A DNA stretch of 34,252 nucleotides from Lachnospiraceae bacterium UBA4381 (GTDB lineage: Bacteria; Bacillota; Clostridia; Lachnospirales; Lachnospiraceae), in NCBI GenBank assembly GCA_002391105.1, contig DGRT01000163.1, positions 1 to 34,252 on the forward strand. Direction: 5' to 3'. How positions within the stretch are numbered: the stretch's first letter is position 1; every line of letters begins with the position of its first letter. The position numbers and the translations under genes are program-made. This document shows, one piece after another, positions 14,338 to 21,966 of this stretch. The notes under the pieces were generated by a model. That model had not been told where the DNA came from. It did not search any database and saw only the letters and a list, made by a program, of their open reading frames with translations.

Positions 14338-16269
14338 ATGATACTTGCATGTCAAAATATAAGTAAGAGCTATCTTGATCAGGTGGTTCTGAAAAATGTG
14401 AATTTTCATATAGAAAAAAATGATAAATGTGGAATAGTAGGTATAAACGGAGCAGGGAAGACGACTCTTCTCAGGATCATAATGGGAGAGGAAGAGCCTG
14501 ACTCCGGGAATGTGGTCATATCCAGAGATGTAAGGATCGGATATCTTTCACAGACTCAGGACAGTGAGCTGAAGAGCACTATTTATATGGCCATGCAGGA
14601 AGCCAAGAAGTATCTGATAGAGATGGAGGAGGATATAAGGCGGCTTGAAAAGGAGATGGAAGGGAAGAACGAGGAAGAACTCGGCCCTATCCTCGAAGCC
14701 TATAACAGACTCCAGACCAGGTATGACAGGGAAAATGGATATGCCTATGAAAGTGAGATAGCGGGAGTAATTGCCGGACTGGGCTTTACCAGAGAAGATT
14801 ATGACAGACCAATCGAAAGCCTGTCCGGAGGTCAGAAGATGAGAGTGGCACTGGGAAGGCTGCTGCTTAGTCATCCTGATATAATACTTCTCGATGAGCC
14901 TACCAATCATCTGGATATGGAGTCTATAAGGTGGCTGGAGGGTTATCTGGGTTCTTATCCGGGGGCGGTAATGGTAGTAAGCCATGACAGATATTTTATT
15001 GATAAGATTGCAAGTAAGATAATAGAGATAGATCAGGGAGTGTCCGGAATCTATAACGGAAGCTATTCCTATTACAGTGAAGAGAAGTCCAAAAGAAGAC
15101 AGGCTGAAATGAATGCTTATCTGAAGCAGCAGGCAGAGATAAAGCATGAAGAAGAGGTCATAACAAAGCTGAAACAGTTTAATAGGGAGAAGTCGATAAA
15201 ACGGGCTGAAAGCCGTGAGAAGAAGCTGGACAAGATAGAGGTGCTGGATAAACCTACAGAAACCAGAACGGATATGAGGCTTAAGCTCGAACCGGTAACA
15301 GAGTCCGGTACGGATGTCCTTCTTGTAGAGGGGCTTGCCAGATCGTTTGGTGATAATAAACTGTTTGAGAATCTGGATATTGATATAAAGCGTGGCGAAC
15401 ATGTTGCGCTTATCGGAGGAAATGGAACAGGCAAGACTACCATCCTTAGAATTATAGCCAGAAAACTGTCAAAGGATGCCGGAAGAGTTAATTATGGTGC
15501 CAAAGTAAGAATGGGTTACTTCGATCAGGAGCACCATGATCTGGATGTTAATAAAACTATCTTTGATGAGATGGCAGATTCATTTCCGGAAATGAATAAT
15601 ACACGTATCAGAAATGTACTGGCTGCTTTTCTGTTTACAGGTGAAGATGTATTTAAAACTATCAAGGATCTTTCGGGAGGAGAGAGAGGACGCCTGTCTC
15701 TTGCAAAAATTATGCTGTCACCGGCCAATTTCCTGATACTGGATGAGCCGACCAACCATCTGGATATTCCTTCCAAGGAGATTCTGGAGGATGCCATCAG
15801 GAATTATACAGGTACAGTTTTATATGTCAGCCATGACAGATATTTTATTAACAGAACTGCAACCAGGATACTGGAGCTGAAGAATGGAAATCTGACGAAC
15901 TATATCGGGAATTATGATTACTACGAAGCGAACAGGGAGAAACTGTATGAGCTTGCTCATGGAGCTGTTCCGGACGGGGTAATATCTGCAGGCGAGCAAT
16001 TATCCCAGCCGAAGCCTTCCGGTGGTCGTGAGGAATATGAAAACAGAAAAAAACTTGAGGCTGAAAAAAGGAAAAGGCTGAATGCTATCAAAAATATCGA
16101 GGATAAGATAGAAAAGGTTGAGGGAGAGATAGCAAAGCTGGATGAACAGTTAAATGATCCCGCAAATGGTACTAATGCAGGTCTTCTGATTGATCTTGCA
16201 AAAGAGAGAGAGGAAGTTGCAGAAAAGCTTGAAAAGCTTTACGAAGAGTGGGATAATCTTCAGGAATGA
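14338..16269 (+). CDS. ABC-F family ATPase (YdiF/Uup-like)
   Basis: A 643-residue cytoplasmic protein with two ABC ATPase domains and no membrane segment, the layout of ABC-F proteins, which act on the ribosome. NBD1 has INGAGKTTLL, LSGGQKMRVAL and ILLDEPTNHLD; an arm/linker rich in Lys and Glu spans about 255-325; NBD2 (about 327-545) has GGNGTGKTTIL, LSGGERGRLSL and LILDEPTNHLD. A C-terminal coiled coil (about 565-643, Lys/Glu-rich) is the Uup/YdiF-type extension. Size and C-terminus argue for a housekeeping YdiF/Uup-type factor rather than an antibiotic-resistance ABC-F, which usually has a longer arm and no such C-tail. AAAGGA (14325-14330) is seven bases before the ATG. The 94-base upstream gap has a palindrome but no clear promoter. 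Confidence 0.95.
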   Translation: MILACQNISKSYLDQVVLKNVNFHIEKNDKCGIVGINGAGKTTLLRIIMGEEEPDSGNVVISRDVRIGYLSQTQDSELKSTIYMAMQEAKKYLIEMEEDIRRLEKEMEGKNEEELGPILEAYNRLQTRYDRENGYAYESEIAGVIAGLGFTREDYDRPIESLSGGQKMRVALGRLLLSHPDIILLDEPTNHLDMESIRWLEGYLGSYPGAVMVVSHDRYFIDKIASKIIEIDQGVSGIYNGSYSYYSEEKSKRRQAEMNAYLKQQAEIKHEEEVITKLKQFNREKSIKRAESREKKLDKIEVLDKPTETRTDMRLKLEPVTESGTDVLLVEGLARSFGDNKLFENLDIDIKRGEHVALIGGNGTGKTTILRIIARKLSKDAGRVNYGAKVRMGYFDQEHHDLDVNKTIFDEMADSFPEMNNTRIRNVLAAFLFTGEDVFKTIKDLSGGERGRLSLAKIMLSPANFLILDEPTNHLDIPSKEILEDAIRNYTGTVLYVSHDRYFINRTATRILELKNGNLTNYIGNYDYYEANREKLYELAHGAVPDGVISAGEQLSQPKPSGGREEYENRKKLEAEKRKRLNAIKNIEDKIEKVEGEIAKLDEQLNDPANGTNAGLLIDLAKEREEVAEKLEKLYEEWDNLQE

Positions 16270-16294
16270 TTACTGTAAATAAGAGGTGAATAAA

Positions 16295-16744
16295 ATGAAA
16301 TGTCCATTTTGTAATGAAACAGATACAAGAGTTATAGATTCCAGACCTGCTGATGATAATACAGCTATCAGAAGAAGACGTCAGTGCGATGCATGCGGAA
16401 GGAGATTTACTACATATGAGAAGGTTGAAACAACTCCTGTCATGGTAGTAAAGAAGGATAAGACGCGTGAGCCGTATAGCAGAGAGAAGATAGAAAAGGG
16501 TATCATCAGAAGCTGTCATAAAAGAGAAGTTCCTATGGAAAAGATAGAGGAATGTGTGAACGATATAGAGCTTGCTATATTTAATCTTGAAACAAAGGAA
16601 ATCGACAGCAATACCATAGGGGAGATAGTTATGGATAAGATCAAGGAGCTTGATGGAGTTGCCTATGTAAGATTTGCATCTGTATATAGAGAGTTCAAGG
16701 ATGTAAATACATTTATGGATGAGCTGAAGAAGCTTCTTAAATAG
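16295..16744 (+). CDS. nrdR: Transcriptional repressor NrdR
   Basis: NrdR is a nucleotide-sensing repressor of ribonucleotide reductase genes. The 149 residues match the family. A zinc ribbon at the N-terminus has C3, C6, C31 and C34, with RRRRQCDACGRRFTTYE between and after; an ATP-cone domain (about 47-137) begins VMVVKKDKTREPYSREKI. The ATG at 16295 is used because the family starts MKCPFC; an in-frame GTG at 16286 overlaps the Shine-Dalgarno (AGAGGTG). It is 25 bases after the ABC-F gene. No nrd operon is in the window. Confidence 0.96.
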   Translation: MKCPFCNETDTRVIDSRPADDNTAIRRRRQCDACGRRFTTYEKVETTPVMVVKKDKTREPYSREKIEKGIIRSCHKREVPMEKIEECVNDIELAIFNLETKEIDSNTIGEIVMDKIKELDGVAYVRFASVYREFKDVNTFMDELKKLLK

Positions 16745-16797
16745 TTTCTGGCTCAGGGATATGTTTAGTGGACATAGAAGTAGCAGGGACAGGTGGT

Positions 16798-17415
16798 ATG
16801 GATAGTGGAAAGATAATCTGCGTGGCAGGACATTCTGAGATAATAGTAAAAAAATCAAGATTTATAGGATTTGCAGAATATGCTGAAAATGAAGATGCTG
16901 CCAGAGAAATAGTCAGTGGCGTCAGGAAAGAGTATTACGATGCGCGTCATGTGTGCTATGCATATATTGTCGGAGAGGACAGTCCCAGATGTAAGTTCAG
17001 TGATGACGGTGAACCCGGTGGAACTGCTGGGAAGCCCATACTTGATGTGATTACGAATTCCGGTATTCATAATATAGTTGTAACGGTTACAAGATATTTT
17101 GGAGGAGTTCTTCTGGGAACGGGAGGACTTGTAAGAGCCTATACTGATGCGGCGCGGGAGGCGGTTGCCGCTGCCGGAGTAAAGGAAGTATGCCTGAACA
17201 GAATATATGACATAAGTGTTGATTATTCTGAATATGATAAAGTTAGATTTCTTCTGGACCAGATTAGTGGCACCACCATAGAGGTTAATTACACAGATAA
17301 GGTGATCATACATCTTACTCTTCCGGATGCAGCATCAGATAAGATGGTTCAGGATATAACCAATCTTACTGCGGCAAGAGCTGATATTAGATATATATCA
17401 AGTGTAGTGGGATAG
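16798..17415 (+). CDS. yigZ: YigZ/YvyE family protein (UPF0029, IMPACT-like)
   Basis: A soluble protein of 205 residues. The N-domain is the IMPACT/UPF0029 fold with KSRFIGFA, DARHVCYAYIVG, SDDGEPGGTAGKPIL and VVTVTRYFGGVLLGTGGLVRAY; a smaller C-terminal domain of DUF1949 type follows (about 135-205). Family members occur in most bacteria; a role in translation or stress is suggested by eukaryotic IMPACT, but the bacterial biochemistry is unsettled. Start choice: the ATG at 16798 puts about 18 residues before KSRF, as in B. subtilis YvyE. A GTG at 16768 with AGGGA upstream is a possible alternative that adds ten residues. Its stop is only two bases from the stop of the reverse-strand gene. 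Confidence 0.92.
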   Translation: MDSGKIICVAGHSEIIVKKSRFIGFAEYAENEDAAREIVSGVRKEYYDARHVCYAYIVGEDSPRCKFSDDGEPGGTAGKPILDVITNSGIHNIVVTVTRYFGGVLLGTGGLVRAYTDAAREAVAAAGVKEVCLNRIYDISVDYSEYDKVRFLLDQISGTTIEVNYTDKVIIHLTLPDAASDKMVQDITNLTAARADIRYISSVVG

Positions 17416-17417
17416 AA

Positions 17418-17699
17418 TTATTCCCATATATGATCTTCTTCGATTACCTTTATCTCCAGGTAGTCAAAATCAACAGCTTCCAGAAAACTGACCGGATAGA
17501 ATCTGGTCATGGAATGTTTTATAAATTCATTATTGTTGTTATCATGCCATATAGGAACAGCAAGGTCGAACTCTTCGCATATCATTTCGACAGATTTATA
17601 TACCTTTGCTGTTCTGCTCATGTCTTTTCCTTCCGGAGAAACTACTACATCTTTTAACAGATGATTATTCTTGATAAGCCTTCCCCATATTCTAAACAT
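17418..17699 (-). CDS. Small conserved hypothetical protein (93 aa), reverse strand
   Basis: The only convincing reverse-strand gene here. On the reverse strand AAGGAG (17709-17714) lies nine bases before the ATG. The protein begins MFRIWGRLIKNNHLLKDVVV and ends in an acidic strand (EIKVIEEDHIWE); it is soluble and without metal or catalytic motifs. I recognise this start as typical of an unnamed family common in Lachnospiraceae, with no function that I know. It is convergent with yigZ, the two stops being two bases apart, so the transcripts may overlap at their 3' ends. It is divergent from htrA. Confidence 0.82.
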   Translation of the reverse strand: MFRIWGRLIKNNHLLKDVVVSPEGKDMSRTAKVYKSVEMICEEFDLAVPIWHDNNNNEFIKHSMTRFYPVSFLEAVDFDYLEIKVIEEDHIWE

Positions 17700-17959
17700 T
17701 GACGAGTCTCCTTAATATATCTAACTTTTTTGATTTCCTTTAATAGTTTTATAATAAAAAACGGTTTATGAAAATGCTTTCGCAAAAAAGTCACATAATT
17801 GATGCTTTTTTGTTTCCGGAAAAGTTCATTATGTATCCAGAAATACAGATGAAGAACCCATATGATACGTGTTTACTAAAACCGGTAGAAATGAGTATAT
17901 CACATCTATATTGCCAGATACAAAAGATTTATGAAATATAACGAAAGGAAGTGATTTGT
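17700..17959. other. Divergent intergenic region between the 93-aa gene and htrA
   Basis: This 260-base AT-rich region must carry promoters for both directions. Rightward, TTTACT and TATATC at 17873-17901 are plausible. Leftward, AT-rich sequence around 17745-17765 could hold a -10, but no convincing -35 is seen. CAAAAAAG (17783-17790) and CTTTTTTG (17805-17812) form an A/T hairpin of unclear meaning. No further gene is seen. Confidence 0.6.
17873..17901 (+). promoter_or_regulatory. Possible htrA promoter
   Basis: TTTACT (17873-17878) and TATATC (17896-17901) have 17-base spacing, 4/6 matches to each consensus, and lie about 60 bases before the htrA start. Confidence 0.35.
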
Positions 17960-19708
17960 ATGTCAGATGAATATTCAACAAGCAGTTTAAATCAGGGACA
18001 TAAGGTTGAACCAATCAATCCAAGGGATACATTGGAACAGCAGTCATTTGGCAGTGGTACTGGTAATAGCAGAGAGAGTAGCTACAATGAGAGCGGTTAT
18101 AGTGGCGGTAATAGTGCAGAAAGCGCCTACAATGGTTACGGCGACTATAATGGACAGAGCAGCTTCAGCGGACAGAACGGTTACAGTGGACAGAGCGGAT
18201 ATTTTTCGGGAAGTTCGTCACCATATTACAGCTACAGCAATCCGGGAAACAGGACTTCCGGTGGCACGGCATATACTGAAAATGCTCAAAAGACAAGTGC
18301 AGATGCCGCTGGAAATAATGGAAATAATAGAAATAATATAAATAATAGAAATGATAGAAATAATCCCGGTAAGACAAATAGAAAGCCGGAAAAAACTAAG
18401 CAGAAGAAGGATTCATTTCTGAAAAAACTTGGAAGGACGGCAGTTCTGGCAGCAGTATTTGGAATAATTTCAGGAAGTATATTCCTGGGTATTAATAAGG
18501 GAGCAGGTATCCTTTTTGGAAATGATACGGAGACGGTTTCTGAAAAACAGGAGGATGCTGTGGATACCCCGGAGACTGAGACGGCTGATAATAAGAAGGA
18601 AGCTACAGAGTCAGGTGAGGATACTGATAAGGCTGCTGACGCTAAACAGGACACGGATAGTGCTTCTGATGATAAAGCGGCAGCAGAAACCAAGTCTGAT
18701 GAGGACGAAGTTGATGTTCAGCAGATAGCCCAGAGTTCAGCAACAGCGACACTGGATTATGATGTCGCTGGTATAGTTGAGATGGCACAGCCTTCTATAG
18801 TATCCATTACTACTACAGGAACAGAGGTTATCCAGTCATATTTTCAGCAGTATGAAAGACCTACTTCCGGAGCCGGCTCAGGTATTATAATCGGGCAGGA
18901 TGATACAAGTCTTATGGTTGCTACCAATTATCATGTAATCAAAGGTGCCGATGATATCAAGGTGGGCTTCAATGATGGAGAAGTAGTGGATGCAACTGTA
19001 CGTGGATATGATGAAGAAGCAGATATAGCGCTTGTACTTGTACCTCTTTCAGATATGAAGGACTCAACAAAGGATGCCGTAACGGTAGCAAGCGTTGGTG
19101 ATTCATCTGCACTTCAGGTTGGAGAGCCTGCTATAGCAATAGGAAATGCACTTGGTTATGGTCAGTCAGTAACAGTAGGTTATATAAGTGCTCTTAACAG
19201 AAATATAGAAGGTTCTGATGGGTCATTTATCCAGACAGATGCAGCTATCAATCCGGGAAACAGTGGCGGCGCTCTGATTAACTCAAAGGGCGAGGTTATA
19301 GGTATCAATTCAGTCAAGTATGTTGACAGCACAGTTGAAGGAATGGGCTTCTCCATACCTATAAATGAGGCTATGTCAATAATCAATGATATAGCATCAG
19401 GAGAACAGAAGGAGAAGGCTGAGCTGGGAGTGTCCGGAGTAGATATCACCAGAGAGTATTCCATGATCTATGGATTTCCTATGGGAGTATATGTAAGAGA
19501 AATAGAAGATGGCTCTTCGGCGGATGAATCTGAGCTTCATACAGGAGACATTATTGTTGAAATTGATGGAGAGGAAGTTTATACTATTGATGAACTGCAG
19601 GAGCTTATGAGTAAGAAGTCTGCAGGAGATACTGTAGAAATGGTAGTCTATAGAGCTAATTCAATGGGATTCTATGAGGAGGAAACTATTACAGTTACTC
19701 TTAAATAA
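17960..19708 (+). CDS. htrA: Membrane-anchored HtrA/DegP-like serine protease with PDZ domain
   Basis: A 582-residue HtrA family protease for envelope protein quality control. Layout: a Ser/Gly/Tyr/Asn-rich N-terminal tail (1-140) presumed cytoplasmic; a Lys/Arg cluster; one transmembrane helix (about 160-180); an acidic Glu/Asp/Thr linker (about 185-255); a trypsin-like domain with catalytic triad His325 (in NYHVIKG), Asp355 (in EADIALVLV) and Ser435 (in NPGNSGGAL); and a C-terminal PDZ domain (about 485-582) with LHTGDIIVEIDGEEV. The protease domain therefore faces outside. The ATG at 17960 is preferred, as AAGGA (17945-17949) is ten bases upstream; an in-frame GTG at 17951 overlaps it. Length exceeds typical HtrA (about 400-460) because of the N-terminal tail. 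The tgt start follows closely. Confidence 0.95.
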   Translation: MSDEYSTSSLNQGHKVEPINPRDTLEQQSFGSGTGNSRESSYNESGYSGGNSAESAYNGYGDYNGQSSFSGQNGYSGQSGYFSGSSSPYYSYSNPGNRTSGGTAYTENAQKTSADAAGNNGNNRNNINNRNDRNNPGKTNRKPEKTKQKKDSFLKKLGRTAVLAAVFGIISGSIFLGINKGAGILFGNDTETVSEKQEDAVDTPETETADNKKEATESGEDTDKAADAKQDTDSASDDKAAAETKSDEDEVDVQQIAQSSATATLDYDVAGIVEMAQPSIVSITTTGTEVIQSYFQQYERPTSGAGSGIIIGQDDTSLMVATNYHVIKGADDIKVGFNDGEVVDATVRGYDEEADIALVLVPLSDMKDSTKDAVTVASVGDSSALQVGEPAIAIGNALGYGQSVTVGYISALNRNIEGSDGSFIQTDAAINPGNSGGALINSKGEVIGINSVKYVDSTVEGMGFSIPINEAMSIINDIASGEQKEKAELGVSGVDITREYSMIYGFPMGVYVREIEDGSSADESELHTGDIIVEIDGEEVYTIDELQELMSKKSAGDTVEMVVYRANSMGFYEEETITVTLK

Positions 19709-19740
19709 ATGAAGTGGTTCTTGGCTAAATGGTTGAGATT

Positions 19741-20874
19741 ATGTATAAACTGATTGCCAGAGATGGTCTTGCTAAGAGAGCAGATTTTGATACTCCGCAT
19801 GGTGTTATTCATACACCTATGTTTATGAATGTTGCAACAGCGGCAGCGATTAAGGGTGCAGTCTCCGCTGCAGACCTTGAAAATATAAAAACTGAGGTAA
19901 TGCTATGTAATACTTATCATATGCATGTACGCCCCGGTGAAGAGATAGTGTATAAGATAGGCGGGCTTCACAGGCTAACAACCTGGAGCCGGCCTATTCT
20001 TACTGATTCCGGAGGCTTTCAGGTGTTCTCTCTTGCAAAGCTCAGGAATATAAAGGAAGAGGGTGTTACCTTCCATTCCCATATAGATGGCAGAAAGATA
20101 TTTATGGGACCTGAGGAGAGCATGAATATTCAGTCGAAGCTCGGCTCTACCATTGCCATGGCATTTGATGAATGTCCTCCGGCTAAGGCTGAGAGAAGCT
20201 ATATAGAAGCATCCGTGGCAAGAACTGAGAGATGGCTTCTCAGATGCAAGAAGAAAATGGATGAGCTTTGCAGTCAGGAGGATACCATCAATAAGGAACA
20301 GATGCTCTTTGGTATAAATCAGGGTGGCGTACTGGACGATATCCGTATAGAAAATGCTAAGAGGATATCGGAGCTGGATCTTCCGGGGTATGCCCTGGGT
20401 GGTCTTGCGGTAGGAGAAAGTCACGAAGAAATGTATCATATACTCGATGTTACAGTTCCCTATCTGCCACTGGAGAAGCCGACCTATCTGATGGGAGTAG
20501 GAACACCTCAGAATATTCTTGAGGCAGTTGACAGAGGTGTTGATTTCTTCGACTGTGTATATCCTTCGAGAAATGGAAGACATGGTCAGGTATTTACAAA
20601 TCATGGAAAGATCAATCTTAAGAATCAGCGCTACGAGCTGGATATGAGACCTATTGATGAGGAGTGTGACTGCCCTGCATGTAAAAGGTATTCCAGAGCC
20701 TATATAAGACATTTGCTTAAAAGGGATGAAATGCTGGGACTTAGACTGTGTGTGCTTCATAATCTTTATTTTTATAATAATATGATGGAAGAGGTTCGAC
20801 ATGCTATAGAAACACATACCTGGAAAGAGTATAAGCAGAAAAAGCTTGCCGGCTTTGAAGAGGGAGATGAGTAG
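19741..20874 (+). CDS. tgt: tRNA-guanine transglycosylase (queuine tRNA-ribosyltransferase)
   Basis: Tgt exchanges guanine 34 of tRNAs with GUN anticodons for preQ1, towards queuosine. The 377 residues match the family. Signatures: TDSGGFQVFSLAKLRNI with a catalytic Asp; GINQGG; the GGLAVGE loop; VDFFDCVYPSRNGRHG with the nucleophile Asp; and the zinc site CDCPACKRYSRAYIRHL (three Cys) plus a later His in LHNLYF. No queC/D/E/F or preQ1 riboswitch is nearby, so the precursor may be salvaged or made elsewhere. The ATG at 19741 (MYKLIARDG) matches the family N-terminus; an in-frame ATG at 19729 adds MVEI. Neither has a strong ribosome binding site. It precedes the TM2 gene by two bases. Confidence 0.96.
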   Translation: MYKLIARDGLAKRADFDTPHGVIHTPMFMNVATAAAIKGAVSAADLENIKTEVMLCNTYHMHVRPGEEIVYKIGGLHRLTTWSRPILTDSGGFQVFSLAKLRNIKEEGVTFHSHIDGRKIFMGPEESMNIQSKLGSTIAMAFDECPPAKAERSYIEASVARTERWLLRCKKKMDELCSQEDTINKEQMLFGINQGGVLDDIRIENAKRISELDLPGYALGGLAVGESHEEMYHILDVTVPYLPLEKPTYLMGVGTPQNILEAVDRGVDFFDCVYPSRNGRHGQVFTNHGKINLKNQRYELDMRPIDEECDCPACKRYSRAYIRHLLKRDEMLGLRLCVLHNLYFYNNMMEEVRHAIETHTWKEYKQKKLAGFEEGDE

Positions 20875-20876
20875 TC

Positions 20877-21104
20877 ATGGAAATATTTAAAGAGATGTTA
20901 AAAAGCTTGAAAAAGAATAAAACCCTTGCCGGAATACTTGCCATGTTTGCCGGTACGATAGGACTTCACTGGTTTTATATGGGACAGTGGAAGAAGGGAC
21001 TTGTATATCTTCTTTTCTTCTGGAGTGGGGTGCCGACGATACTCGGTATTCTGGATGGGGCAAGGTTCTTTACACAGGTTGCTGAAGAAGCGGAAGAGGT
21101 ATAA
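20877..21104 (+). CDS. TM2-domain small membrane protein (75 aa)
   Basis: A small membrane protein whose start codon is two bases after the tgt stop, so it is very likely translated from the same mRNA; GGGAG inside the tgt end serves as its ribosome binding site. After a Lys-rich N-terminus, residues 17-66 form two hydrophobic helices with the TM2 pattern: AGILAMFAGTIGLHWFYMGQ, then WKKGLVYLLFFWSGVPTILG ending in LDGARF. TM2 proteins are widespread with no firm function. In many clostridia such short genes accompany tgt next to yajC; this one is not YajC, which lacks the IGLHWFYMG motif. Confidence 0.88.
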   Translation: MEIFKEMLKSLKKNKTLAGILAMFAGTIGLHWFYMGQWKKGLVYLLFFWSGVPTILGILDGARFFTQVAEEAEEV

Positions 21105-21144
21105 ATATTTGTAAATATGTTGTATGATTATGTCTCAAGAATAA

Positions 21145-21173
21145 TTGCATGACATGAGCGAATAGAGTATAAT
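21145..21173 (+). promoter_or_regulatory. Strong sigma-A promoter of the asp23-recN operon
   Basis: TTGCAT (21145-21150) and a perfect TATAAT (21168-21173) are 17 bases apart, in the gap after the TM2 gene and about 50 bases before the Asp23 start. It is the best promoter match in the window and probably drives the following eleven genes. Confidence 0.75.
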
Positions 21174-21223
21174 CAATATTGATATGCGTAAAAATGCTTA
21201 AGACATACTGTGGAGGTTTAGGT

Positions 21224-21553
21224 ATGAGCGATTCTATACATATAGCTGATGACGTGGTTTCCAGTATAGCAGGTCTTGCTGTTACTGAGGTGGATGGAGT
21301 TTCCAAGCTTACAGGAGATATAACACGTGATATCATCGCAAAGCTGGGCAAGAACAATCTTTCTAATGGAATAAAGATAGAGAAGGAGGATGAACTCCTT
21401 ATTGTTAATGTCAGTGTTGAAGTTAAGTTCGGCTATAATATAATGGACGTTTCCAGGGAGATACAGGAGAAGGTAAGACAGACTATTCTTACCATGACCG
21501 GTCTTGAGTGCAAAACTGTTAATGTACGGGTTTCAGGTATAGATTTTTCGTAA
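21224..21553 (+). CDS. Asp23/Gls24 family envelope stress protein
   Basis: A 109-residue Asp23-family protein (DUF322). The N-terminus SDSIHIADDVVSSIAGLAVT, then EVDGVSKL and VNVSVEVKFGYNIMDVSREI and the end TVNVRVSGIDF are typical. In Firmicutes these proteins help membrane or envelope homeostasis, and a copy is often found just upstream of nusB in clostridia, as here. The ATG at 21224 has GGAGG (21212-21216) seven bases upstream; a longer in-frame reading from 21179 is not supported by a ribosome binding site. Confidence 0.93.
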   Translation: MSDSIHIADDVVSSIAGLAVTEVDGVSKLTGDITRDIIAKLGKNNLSNGIKIEKEDELLIVNVSVEVKFGYNIMDVSREIQEKVRQTILTMTGLECKTVNVRVSGIDFS

Positions 21554-21564
21554 GAGAGGATATT

Positions 21565-21957
21565 ATGACTAGACACGAATTAAGAGAACGGATATTCAAA
21601 ACTATTTTTCAGATTCCATTTTATGAAGAGAAGGTGCCGGAGCTTGTAAGTGATGATGAGGATCTTCCGGAGCTTGAGGAAGAAGACGCTCAGTATGTAA
21701 GTAGCAAGGTGGCGCTTATACAGGATAAGCTGGAAAGTATTGATAAAGTAATAAGCGAGCACTCGAAGAACTGGAATATGAGCAGGATAGGTAAGGTGGA
21801 GCTTGCTATACTCAGACTTGCTATATACGAGATTGAGCATGATGCTGATATTCCTGATAAGGTGGCAGTAAATGAAGCTATAGAGTTGGCTAAGAAATAC
21901 TCTGATGATAAGTCAGCCGGATTTATAAACGGTGTACTTTCCGGACTGATAGAATAG
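21565..21957 (+). CDS. nusB: Transcription antitermination factor NusB
   Basis: NusB pairs with NusE (S10) in antitermination complexes on rRNA operons. The 130-residue all-helical protein begins MTRHELRERIFKTIFQIPF and ends with VAVNEAIELAKKYSDDKSAGFINGVLSGL, cut here only for length, which is the NusB signature. The middle carries an acidic loop (SDDEDLPELEEED). It starts 11 bases after the Asp23 stop, with GAGAGGA as ribosome binding site, and lies nine bases before xseA. Confidence 0.95.
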   Translation: MTRHELRERIFKTIFQIPFYEEKVPELVSDDEDLPELEEEDAQYVSSKVALIQDKLESIDKVISEHSKNWNMSRIGKVELAILRLAIYEIEHDADIPDKVAVNEAIELAKKYSDDKSAGFINGVLSGLIE

Positions 21958-21966
21958 AAATAAATA

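Noticed and set aside
14548..15402. 284-codon reverse-strand ORF inside the ABC-F gene
   Set aside because: Shadow of a well-supported forward gene; composition is unlike a real protein and no family is recognisable.
17783..17812. CAAAAAAG/CTTTTTTG hairpin as a terminator
   Set aside because: It lies between divergent genes, where no transcript needs to end, and its stem is nearly all A-T.
19975..20817. 280-codon reverse-strand ORF inside tgt
   Set aside because: Shadow ORF; the forward frame carries all Tgt motifs.
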